64,000 nt of DNA from Apostichopus japonicus (Eukaryota; Echinodermata; Holothuroidea; Aspidochirotida; Stichopodidae). The first letter of the stretch is position 1. Each line of letters begins with the position of its first letter. The position numbers and the translations under genes are program-made. The notes below the pieces were generated by a model that saw only the letters and a list, made by a program, of their open reading frames with translations, did no database searches and was not told the DNA's origin. Positions 1 through 12,100 of the stretch are shown here, in pieces. Location of the stretch: the NCBI RefSeq assembly GCF_037975245.1, contig NC_092567.1, positions 21,984,376-22,048,375 of the forward strand, in the 5' to 3' direction.

Positions 1-113
1 GGATGACGTCATCTGCACGGGTGCCGAGCAGAGACTCACGGAATGTGCTCATGAGGAATGGATGGTCCATGATTGTCTACCAGAAGAAGCCGTGGGCGTG
101 AAATGTATCCCAG
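1..113 (+). CDS. SRCR domain 1, C-terminal half (exon cut by window edge)
   Basis: Reads in frame from base 2: LDDV-like start, then cysteines in VICTG, TECAH, HDCLP and VKCIP, the last four conserved SRCR cysteines. Donor CAG|GTAGG at 114, phase 1. The first half lies upstream of the window. Confidence 0.88.
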
Positions 114-3100
114 GTAGGCCGGCAACCCATACTGTGTAAACTTTAAGAGATGAGATGTATTACTCCAGCAAAATTATTTCAAGATTTCTTTTGGTTTTCA
201 AGATTTGACCTGTAAATTAAGTACTAAAAGACTTTCAGCACAATTTTAGTTTTGATATGTTTTAGATCACTTAAGTCCACTGCTATTAGTCTAGGCTGTA
301 TTGCTAGTCACAAGAAATGATCCCTGTTAACATCACCAGTTAATTCATCAATGAAAACGACTGGATTACTTAGTCTAACATTCACACTATTAAGTCAGCT
401 CCTTGGAAGCAGCACAAAAATCACTATATTGCAATGCATTTATAAACTTGCCTAAGATATAAACTGGATATGCTTTGAACTTAAAATCCAGTTTTCAGTG
501 GTGTCTATTTTAGAATTAATAAAACAATGGAATATCGTAAACAATAAGTCCATTTATACTCGATAGATTCGGTAAAAATATCAAACAATAATTTGAAGCT
601 ATTATAAGACACCAGAAATGTCTGGCCTACGGGTGAAATGTCATGGTTCCTAGCGATCTTTGTTTCTGTCGATATTTCAGTTGATGAAGGTCACGATATG
701 TGGGATGTCAGATTCGTGAATGGAACCGTACCATCTGAGGGTAACGTGGAGGTTTACATGAACAGGATGTGGACTTCCTTGTGTGCACCTCTCACTTTGA
801 ACGAAGCCCAGGTAAAAAAATTTAAAAAAATTGAGAGCTCTCTTAAATATCTTCATCATTGATCCCCATGGTTGATGAAGTTGTTATAGCAGTGTCCTGG
901 TTTGAGCATATCAAAGTGACCACTTTCGATATTAATGACAAACATTTTTTGGGGGGGGAATCCATTAAGGATGGAGCCATTTGTCAGTTAATTATGTAGC
1001 AACTTCAACTCTTCGACAATACCACACATGAGATGTCTGAAAAATCCAACAATTTTTTAGTACTGCACAAGAAAATTTCACTTCACAGGTGGCCTAATTA
1101 ATCCGCCCCCAAAGGTCATATCTAATTATTAGATATGTACATGCATTTTGGATATGTTCTTTTGTTGGGGTTGCTGACTTAGTCAAAATAAATCTGATAC
1201 TAAATAAACCATTTTGTTGTTGTTGTTGTTAGGTTATGTGCAAACAACTGGGCTTCCCATCAGCTCAGGGTATCACGGAACCAAATCAATTTGTATCCGT
1301 CCGAGAGGACAACATCAAGGTCTCCATCACTTGCGTCGGAGACGAGACAACACTCACTGCCTGCAACAAGACCATCATCGATTTTACGACACAATGCGAT
1401 ATCGAACCCGTCGGCATCATCTGTAATACCGGTGAGTGCATGAGCTGGTGACTATGAATTTCTGGGATTAATAAAAGAATACAGTTAAAATTTGATCTTC
1501 AAAATGGAGCTTTCTACTATAAATGGTTTAAATTTGCAGACTTTCATACTTCAAAATATCTGCTGTATTTTCCATCTTAAACAAGCCTTGTATTTTACAC
1601 TAGCTTAAAACATATAAAAACAAATTAAATTGACTATAAAATCTAGTCACAAACTTTGGATGTTTTTACACAAAGGTCCCCAAGAGGTTGCAATTGCTCT
1701 AGTAAACGGTGGAATTCCCTCTGCCGGTCGCCTAGAGGTATTCTACAACGGCGAATACGGCACTGTTTGCGACGACTACTTCACAATGGAGAACGCTCAG
1801 GTTGCTTGCAGACAACTCGGGTTTGCTGGAGCTAAGATGCTCGCACCGGAGGCTCATTTCGGTGAAGGGACCGGTCCCATCGTCATGGACAATGTGAGAT
1901 GTATCGGTACTGAAACCAACCTTGCTCAATGCTCACACAAGGAGTGGACCGTCCACGACTGTAACCATAGAGAAGATGTCGGTATCATGTGTTACAGAGG
2001 TATGGAAGTAATGTCTGCAAAAGTCTTAAATTTCCTTCGTTGTAAAATAGAGGTTTCCTTATCGTATATACTATATTTCCCTGAGCCCTCTATTCCAAAC
2101 CTAGGCCCCCTTAATATTAACCCTGGGCCCCATTATTGACCCAAGGCCCCGCTAATCAGCCTCAGGCCCCTAATGGACCCCTGGCTCCTAATCAAGCCCA
2201 GTTCTATACCTGGTGCTCGCTTGGTAGCTTGCAGTTTCTAAACCTGGAAATAGACTAAGGGGAAGTGTTGACCTATAGTATACATTTCATATCAACATTT
2301 TTCTCACCTTTGACCTCTTCTGCAACCTGCAACAACTTGCCATCCTTCAAATGAAAATACTTTTACTCTCCTCATGGAAATAGCTGGCTCAAATACCAGA
2401 GGCTATGGTCGATAGTTTCCTTTTTCCTTCTTAAAATTTGGTGAGAGTGGTCTTCTGTTTGTTTGTCAAAGATTAGAAGGAAACAGGAATATTCGTATCC
2501 CTTATCTATGTATGCTCCACATCAGCTCGCTCTTACTTAAAAATAGTAAAACTGAACCTCGACAGTAAACATACACTCACAGTGCTTATTTAAATTTTAA
2601 ATTTGCACAGATTTTGAGAGCATCAACATTGAACTGACTGGGAATTTTGTTCGTGAAAATGAGGGAATTGCCGTGGTTACAGTAAATGACACACCCGGCT
2701 ACATCTGTGGTGACTCTTTCGACATGAAGGATGCCGATGTCATTTGTAAGACCATGGGATATGGTTCTGCGACAATGGCACTGAACAAGGTAATTTAATT
2801 TACATGCTATACCAGTGCTGTTACTAAGGCATTGGATGAGGTGATGCAACTAAATATTATGTAGCCCAGTTGCTATGGCAGCGAAAAAGGCGATAAATTA
2901 TGCAATATATAGTATGGTTAATAATATAGAATAATAGAAATACGAAGCCTTACCTCTATCAGCACTTTCAAATGAGCGTTAAAGAGGTTTTATGTAAAAA
3001 AAAAACTATGGTTCAGTGTATTCAATTGTATTTTTGTATTTTGTATGTTTTGTTAAGTGCATGAACCCTGGGATTTTGCGCTATATTAGCACCGGTGTTA

Positions 3101-6100
3101 TAATAATAATGATAATAATAATACGCTTAGCAAGATAATGAATTCCATAATATGAAGTAAATTACACAGAAAATCACTTACACGTTGTATAGTAAAGTAA
3201 ACTATGTAGCTGAATAGGTATTCAGTTTATAGTGCATTGAGGGGATTAGAAGGCTGTCTGATTTTCAATGACACATCAATGGTTTTGTTTTTGCCACATG
3301 AGATATATACCAGACATTTGTTGATCATATTGTGGAGTACCTTTTAGTTGATGTTTTTGCTGGTTTTGAATGTTAATGTTGATTTATAAAGTTATTCTGT
3401 TCATACATGCGTGATCTTTTTTTTAAATTTGAATTAAAATGATGTAATTAATAATTTGGATGAATCTTTTACCATGTCCTTCTGCGAATAATGTAAAGTA
3501 CAGATTACAACGTTTCGTTATGTTTTTTTTTCTTCTTTCTTTTCGATAGACTCTGGGATCCGTTTCAACAACTCTGTCCAACTTGACATGTACTGGTAAG
3601 GAGACAAGCCTCCTTGATTGTGATCATAGCACCTGGTTTAACAAGACCTGCATTTCCAATACCGTGGCCTTCGTGTCCTGCAAATTGCGTAAGTCGTGTC
3701 TTCTAACCTGTTTAAAATTGAGATGATAGTGGAAAGCTTATAGCTTGTCTTTTTGATATGGTGCAGAAGTAATATCCACCTCCTCTTCCTCTCATCAAGG
3801 TGAAATATAAATATGTGAGGGCGTTGTGGTCAAGTGGTAAAGGCAGTGGACTTGTGATCTAAGGATTACAGGTTCAAGCCCTGGCCAGATCATTGCGTTG
3901 TGTCCTTGGGCAAGGCACTTCATCTCCATTGCCTCTCTTCACCCAGGTGTATAAATGGGGACTTGCGAGGTGACTTGTAAATATAGTTGCGTGCGCCTGT
4001 TTGTGGCTGCACCCTATGGGAAGTCCCCCCCGGGAGACATGGTTGTGGTGCACTGTGGTGCCCCAGGAGAGATTGTTTGAATTGTGCACACTTTGGTGTG
4101 TAGGTGTGACAAGTTACCAATGACCAAGGTGTTAAGTACAAGCGCATAGAACTTTCGGATTATGCGCTATCTAAATAACGGGGTAATAATAATAATATTT
4201 TATGATATCATCCACAGCTGAGGATGGTGACATTCGCCTTATGGACGGTGCAACAAGTCTACAGGGGCGCCTGGAACTTTACTACAACGGTAAATGGGGT
4301 CTCGTCTGCGACGACGAATTTGATATGGACGACGCAATGGTAGCTTGTTTGGAATTGGGATTCGGAGCTCCAGTGGAATACAAGAACTGGCCATTTGGCT
4401 CTGTTCCCTTCAACGTTCCAATCTGGGTCGACTCTCTCGATTGTACCAGAGACAATGTTAAAATCTCTGAATGTCAACGAAGCATCTATGGCGATCACGA
4501 CTGCACGTCTGTCGAAAATGTCGGTATTGTCTGCGGGGAAGTTCGTGAGTTTTACTCTTTTTCTCTTACTTTTTATTTAGATCAATTTTGTATTAAATTA
4601 TGATCAGATCGTCTCAGACGTCATGAGATCTAAAAAAATGAAGCGGTCCTTGCTTTTTAATTTTGTTGAAATTAAAGGATAAAATCAAGTGACAAAAATT
4701 CTCAAAAATTTTTCAAAAGTTCTCAGTACGAATACAATATTTCCAAGATAAATCAGTTTTTTTTTAGTTTGTTACAAAAAATGTGTAAAACTTGAAATTC
4801 AAGAAATCAATCAAATTCAATGTCTAATATCCATCTTTGAATCAAAATCATAATCATATATCATATTTTAAGGCAAATGTGAAAAGGAATATTGTTTCGA
4901 TTACTGATTTTTTTCCTCTCTTTTTTTGTTGTTGTTGTCGTCATCCACAGCACCCATTACTACTCAACTATTGGACGGCCCATTCAACAGTCTTGGGACG
5001 ATTATCATCACCACAGACGTCGGTACAAGATTCCAGATTTGCAGTCCTCAGTTCACCTTGGCTAACGGTATGGTCCTATGTTCACAGATGGGTTACAGGG
5101 GTGCTGCACAAGTCTTCCAAGGTAACTACTTTGGTACCGCAGCAGGAAGAACCATTGCCATGGATTTCAACTGTGTGGGAAACGAGAAGACAATCGCAGC
5201 TTGCCCAGGATTCGAAGTCATTCCCGGGAGAACATGTCCAGTCAAGGAGGCAACCAGTCTTGTCTGCTTAGAGAGTGAGTTATGAAAGGGATCTTAACTG
5301 AATCTGCTGATAGAGAATTATTATGTAAATTATTCGATGTTGTTAATAGCGTTAAAGCGATTTTCCGATGTTTGAAGTTGATCGCTCATTGGCAAACATT
5401 GTTGGAACATTTTTGGGCATTTTCAGGTCAAAACTGCATCCTCATAGCATTTTGTACTGCAAAGATATGGATTCTTCAGATTTGGGTGATGTTTGGTGAA
5501 TCGATGCATCTAGTCACCCCAGATATGAATGATGTCATCAATTCAGCTGATAATGTCTTGGTCTACTTTATAATTTGTAAATCATTCATCCATAGAGGAA
5601 AATAATATTTATAAAACTTAAAAAAAAAACAAGTTTGCATTATATTCTCCATATTTTTCATACAGAAAATATCGACAGCTTAGAAAAAAAAACAAAATAA
5701 TGAAAATATAATTTCAAGGATAAATTGACAAGAAGGTTAAAATCTAGGAAAGAATTTGGAAGAACGTCTGCCATGTTGACATCACAAACCTCCTGCTATG
5801 ATTCAATTTCTGAAGTTAGGGAAAGTTTAGCCAATCAAATTGGTTCATAGAGCCAATATCTTGATTATCTGGCCAGATCTTCAGATGGGGCTTTGAACTA
5901 ACAGCTAAGAACATTTTTTCTCTTAGAGATGATTGTTGCAATGTTTTACCATCAGAATATCACTCCAACAACTAGGACTAAAAAATTGCTTTTAATTTCT
6001 CAAGTTTCTGGTGGGGTTGTGACCAGTTAGCTAGCATCAACAGTTTTAGTTAGCTTTAAAGCTTCAATGCCAAACTTTATGCACAAAAGTCAATTTCCAT

Positions 6101-9100
6101 TTCGATTCTTTTCCTTGTCAGATGAGCCACTCCCGATTCGTCTTACTGGAGGCCCATCACCATCCGAGGGACGTGTGGAGATCAAGTATGGCAGCAAATA
6201 TGGTACGGTCTGTGACGACAGCTTCACGTTGGAAAGCGCCACCGTCGTCTGCAAGAGCCTAGGATTCCGTCGCGCTCTATCCTTCCGTTCTGCTGGATAC
6301 GTGTTCCGCTTTGACGACAGTATGCCCATCTGGTTGGACAATGTTGTGTGCAAGGGTACCGAGCCCACACTCGAGAACTGCCTGCACAACGGTTTCAGCA
6401 CCGTTAACTGTGACCACGAAGAGGACATCATTGTCACGTGTACTGATGAAGGTATGTATGTATGTATATGTATGTATGTATTTTAGATCTTCCTGCAAGC
6501 AGGAACACGCGAAGACTCATTGGCTTATCAAAGCCGCTAGCTGACGGAAGTCAGTCTCTTACATTCATATTTAACATCCATAATTATGAATTGTCAATTG
6601 TCAACAACTCTGTAACTGGACGACATACATTAATCTTGGAGTGACTCGAACCGGGGACCTTATGATTGGAATTAGGCACCGGCGTTAACCACTGAGCTAA
6701 CACTCCACATAGGTATCAGTAGCAATCAAGGTAGGAATTCAGTTTAGCACAGACAGCATGTGGCATAGTTGAGATCTTTGCTAGCGAGGATTTTAATGCA
6801 TTCCTAAATGCTCGTGCAAATATGGACAGGTTCCTATGCAAGTGCCACAGCTGTCTTTGTTCATAGGAACCATAGTATTCATGCCGCGAAAGTGTCCATT
6901 AGCTATAGGTTACATCCAAAAACCCGCTGTTTGTACTGAACGGCAGGTTTCTTCCAGTTGGTTAGCTGAGTGATCAATCCCATCTTTTCGCACCTTAGTT
7001 CAGCTGCCTATTCATCTATTATGCAACTCATAGCTAGTAGCCAAATCACTATCAGATCAAGGCAGACATGGCAAGGTGTGAACAAATCAACTCTTCCAAA
7101 CTCACCAGTCTGTTTGCAGGAGAGATAAAGTTTCAGTAAGTTGAGGTCAAAAGAGCTGAAAAATGCAACCTATGGTTAAAAGACTAATTCGCATCATGTT
7201 TATCAGAGACAGAAATCAGAGCCTTTGAATTTGGCTGCTCAAAAAGTTTAGCCCTAAATTATTCTTTGACTAGCAGAGTATCACAGGAGCAGTGCCTATG
7301 AAGTATCTGCAGTCTGCTAAGCATTCGATGATGTTGACCCCCCAGGGTTCGGTAGAAATCTAGGGAGTCAAGAAAATCAATGGGGGAGGGAGGGGGGTGG
7401 ATCCAGTTGAGCAAATGCAATGAAAGTTAATTTAGTTTTAAAAGTGTTGAACATACCTATCTTAGTTTTATGGGTTCTTTTAATAATCATAATTTATTAT
7501 TATTTTATTAAGGGAAAGTCTAACTGCCTTAAAAACTGCTACATCAAAGTGAGACGACATATTACAGAATGTGCAAGATAAACGCTTGAGTATTCTATCA
7601 GTAAAACATTTCCATCTATCCACTTCTTGGTTAACCTGCAGAGCCCGAGGCGCCAGACACTGAAACGATTCCCGAGGGAACCCTCAGGCTGGTCAACACC
7701 ACTACCATGAACGACGGGATGTTCGTCGCCGGCCGTCTGGAGGCACACTTTGGAAGCTGGGGAACAATCTGTGGTACCGCCTTTGATCTCACAGATGCGA
7801 CCACGGCCTGCAAGCAGCTGGGATTCCATAAGGCCGTCACGGTGTACAGGGAAGCTGCGTTTGGCGCCGGAACCGGAGAGATCTGGATCAGTTACATCGT
7901 CTGTCCTATCGGCGCTACGAGCTTCGAGACTTGTACCTACACCCTCGGACAAAATGGATGCACTCACGAAGAAGACGTTGCCATAGCCTGCGTCATGGAA
8001 GGTATGTAAGGAATACAAAGTCCATAATCTTAGCTCATCTAAGCTGGCCGATTCTCCATTTCTAGAGAATGACAATCGTATTTTTAACTTGCTCACCGGA
8101 ACTTTCTGAAGTGACTAGTATGATCTGCTTTACAATTAGTAAATTTAAATGTATTTTCTTTACATAAATTCTTCTTTTTTTTAGTTTTTATTATTGTCAT
8201 CTTTAATGAGGGTAGTCCTGCTCAGTGCAGAAGCACTGCTTTCCAGAGGAGCCCTCAATACAAAAATAAATATATAATATTATGCAGTAGAAAAACGGTA
8301 AACATCCAAAAGCACAAAAAGGACGGCAAAAAGATAGACAAACAAGTATCAGACATCTAAACAAAATATATTAGTTTTCATATTGCGTTTAAAAGTATTA
8401 ACATTTGGCAAGCATTTCAAATTTGGGGGAAGACTGGAGATAGAATCTTAATTTGTCATGGGAAATCCGGTACAATCATTATAAATATTTGGAAGAGTAA
8501 CAGACTTGCTAAAAGTATTAAGAACAACAAGATCACTTTTCAAATTCACGGTTGTATCGTTATAAAAACTGGAGGAGGGATCTCTGGTTGTAAGGTATAA
8601 AACCATGGTTAACCGACTAAAGAGGTTTTTTGTTCTAAATGTCTACTAGCAGAAAATGCCGATGTCTTTTTGTTCTACTGGCAAATGGTGACAGACTCCT
8701 CTTGTAGTTAGCCAATAAAGATGCCAAAATTTCCAGGGCCTGATTATCAGGTAGATAATGGCTGCAAACCTATCTATTCCTGATTTTATGATGGAGGATG
8801 ATCCTTAGAACCTTTTTAGAGGTTTGCATGTAAAAACTCAGGCATTCAAATCCCTGATACTTATATGATTGAAAACGTCATTTCAAATTGTTCTCTTTCA
8901 TCTTCGTAGAATACGAGATGCCCATTCGCCTTGTCGGTGGAGAATGGTTCGAGGGTGAAGGCCGTGTCGAGATTGAGGTCGACGGTGTTTGGGGTACTGT
9001 CTGCAGTGACGGATGGGACCTGAACGATGCCAACACCGTTTGTCAAACTCTCGGCTTCCCCGGTGCTGCCGGACGTGTGGTAGAAGGGAATTTCGGACAA

Positions 9101-12100
9101 GGGACCGGTCCGATCCACATCAGCAACGTGGGCTGTGCAATCGGCGATGAAAGACTTGCGTTGTGTCCACACAATGGAATTGGCGTTACCAATTGCGACC
9201 ATACTAAGGACGCTGGAGTTGTCTGCAGAGCAGGTGAGTTGGTAGGAATAATTCTAGTGTTTACACAGGTCCAAAAATCGGGAACCGGGTACCCGTCGGG
9301 TATCCGGGAAATTGTGACGCAGTTATAAGATATCCATGGAATACTTTCGTTATTGCTGTTATCTTTGACCACATGGTAGCCTAACACCACACTAAGTCAA
9401 TGGGAAATCTGCCTAACCGTCGGTTTAAAAAAAAAAATAACACTTTGCGTAGGAACCGGGTAGCATCGTGTCTACGGGCGGGTACCCGGATACCCCATGC
9501 AAACACTAAATAATTCCATCTCCTCAAGAGGAAATTTTTTCTTTTTTTAGAAATTATTTCCATGGTACAATACCAATCATTCCCCAAACAAAGACAGGAT
9601 TATTCATTATGCGTTGGAGAAGTATATGAATTCAAGGACATACAAGTCAGTTAAATGACTGTGTACAAATGGTACTTTCTTGTTCAGTGTGAGCCTTGTG
9701 ACTGCAGGCATTTACCCACCTTTATTTTCATATAAAGAGAGGACTTCCCTCTTGATTAACATGAACAAAAGAATATCCCAAAGCATTTCTAATGCATATC
9801 TCATGTACCATCATGGGTATTTGCCAAGCCAAGATGCGGAAAACTGGGTGAGATTCCTCATTTCGACGTACTAAACTTTTTTACATAATTACATAGCAAC
9901 CGAAGAATGTATTAATTAACTCACTGCAGCAACAAGGATAGCACCCTTCCAAAGTTACTATCTCAAGAGTTTTGAGGTAACTCTCTTAGTGTTTGATGAA
10001 AATTGCAGTAAGGGGTTAAAACTGCATGCCTGAGTTATGAGCTCTGAAACTATGTGTCTCTGTAAAGCAAGTGGTAGGGTTCTTAGTTTTTCCTACGTTA
10101 AGATTACACATGTCTTAAGCGGAAAGCTTTCACCATCATGGGTGATAGAGGCATGTCTTTTTACGTCTTGCTTCAAGACAATCTCTCGTGTTAAATTATA
10201 ACATGTGTACACTGTTAATCTGCCAACAAGTCAAAGTATGTATAATAGAAGACAGGCAGATTCACACATGGTGAGGAGGTTCTTCTTATTGGATGTGAGC
10301 TGATCAAATCGTGTTTAAAAAGTGCAGCTAAATTTTCCATATTTGCATATGCAATTAATTACTACAAAAAAAGGCAAAGAACTGTACATTGTTACAACCC
10401 GATTTTTTACCTTTTTGTCAATATAAAGGTTATAATAAAAATATATACCCCTAAATTCTGATATTAAGTTAGTAATAAACCTCCAAATTCTATATCTCTC
10501 TAGTTTCAGCAAATAATTTAAAAAGCTACATGATGCATTATTTCTGTTTCTATCATTGAAGAGACAAGAGCCAGTGTCTCCTTGGCTGAGAGGATCTCCC
10601 CATTCGAAGGTCGAGTCACACTCGAGGTCTCTGGAATGGACAGGTCGATTTGCTTCGAGAACTTTGGCGTTCACGAAGCTGACGTGATTTGTCGTGACTT
10701 GGGCTTTGCCAGACATGGCTTGATCACTCCCAAAGCCGCAAGGAACGGAGTTCCAATCAAGGGAACCAAGGTGAAGTGCTCAGGATGGGAAGCTACAATA
10801 GGAGATTGTCGTATGGAGTTTCTGAACACTATCAACTGTCAAGATGAATTGGTTGTCATGGTAACCTGCTTACCATGTAAGTCGTGCATTAAAGTTGTTT
10901 TTAATACTTGTCACTTATCTTAATTAATGCATATGCTGCCAAGATGAGTCGGTTGTCATGGTAACCTGCTTACCATATTAGTCATTTGACAAATGATATT
11001 CATTAACATTCTCACTGATCTTTTAAAAGGATAGGGTTGAGCCTTTTCATATTAATTAAAAGATAACCCAAGAAACACAAAGTAACCCTTCGCCAAAGCA
11101 TATACGTATCTGATTTACATGCTGAGAGCAAATCACACGTGAAGCTTATCGCAAGCCAAAAACATTTTTGAAAAAGTTTGTATTCAAAATATTCATGTCA
11201 TATTTTTGGGTTTCACTTTCTTTATGTCAAAGTTCATGCCAAAGAATCTGTGAAATTAACTTCCTGAAAAGTGCATATCTTGGAGATTTTCTGTAATTTT
11301 GTCGAAATATTAGCTACATGATGCAAATTAACATACTAACTTTACATGTGCTCTAAGATGATGCATTGAACTTTGCAGGTTTAGATTTATTTTTTTAGAC
11401 ACAATGGTTGTTGAATTGGTATAACCACATGCATAGCTGACCCTTATAGTTAGATGTTCACAGGTTTTAACCCAGAAAGGCATAAAATATCTACCATCTA
11501 AGCAAGGACTCTACAATTTTGGCAGTCTGCAGCGATTGTAAAATGAAATTGTTGGTTACTTTTACTGGAATATGCTGCATATGGTTTTTTCATTATTTTT
11601 TCCTTCTTTATTTTTCTTTCTTCTTTTGCACCAGGGGAAAATGGAGACATTCGCCTTGCTGATGGTCATATGAACATTGAAGGTCGCCTGGAATATTTTA
11701 ACGGAGAGTGGGGTACCGTTTGCGACGACAAGTGGGACATTCAGGACGCAAATGTGGCATGTCGTCAGCTAGGGTTCAGCAAAGCCAAGGCAGCCATGAC
11801 CCAATCGAGCTTTGGAGAGGGTACCGGACCAATTTGGCTGGATGACGTCAACTGTGAAGGATTGGAGAGGATTATCGGAAATTGCCAACAGAACGTCATT
11901 GGTGACCATAACTGCCAACATGCAGAAGATGCTGGAGTAGTCTGTGAAATGAGTGGTAAGTTTGACTGATTTTAACGAATTGCGTGGAGGAATTGTCGAG
12001 AGGCATCTCAAAGTGGCTCGTTGGTGATATCATCAAATTAACAAAATAAATAACAAAATTGGAAACAATGCAAAATAGCCAATCTGTTAAAAACTTATAT

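Noticed and set aside
3815-3900. Functional tRNA gene at the SINE head
   Set aside because: The tRNA part continues directly into a SINE body with a second genomic copy.
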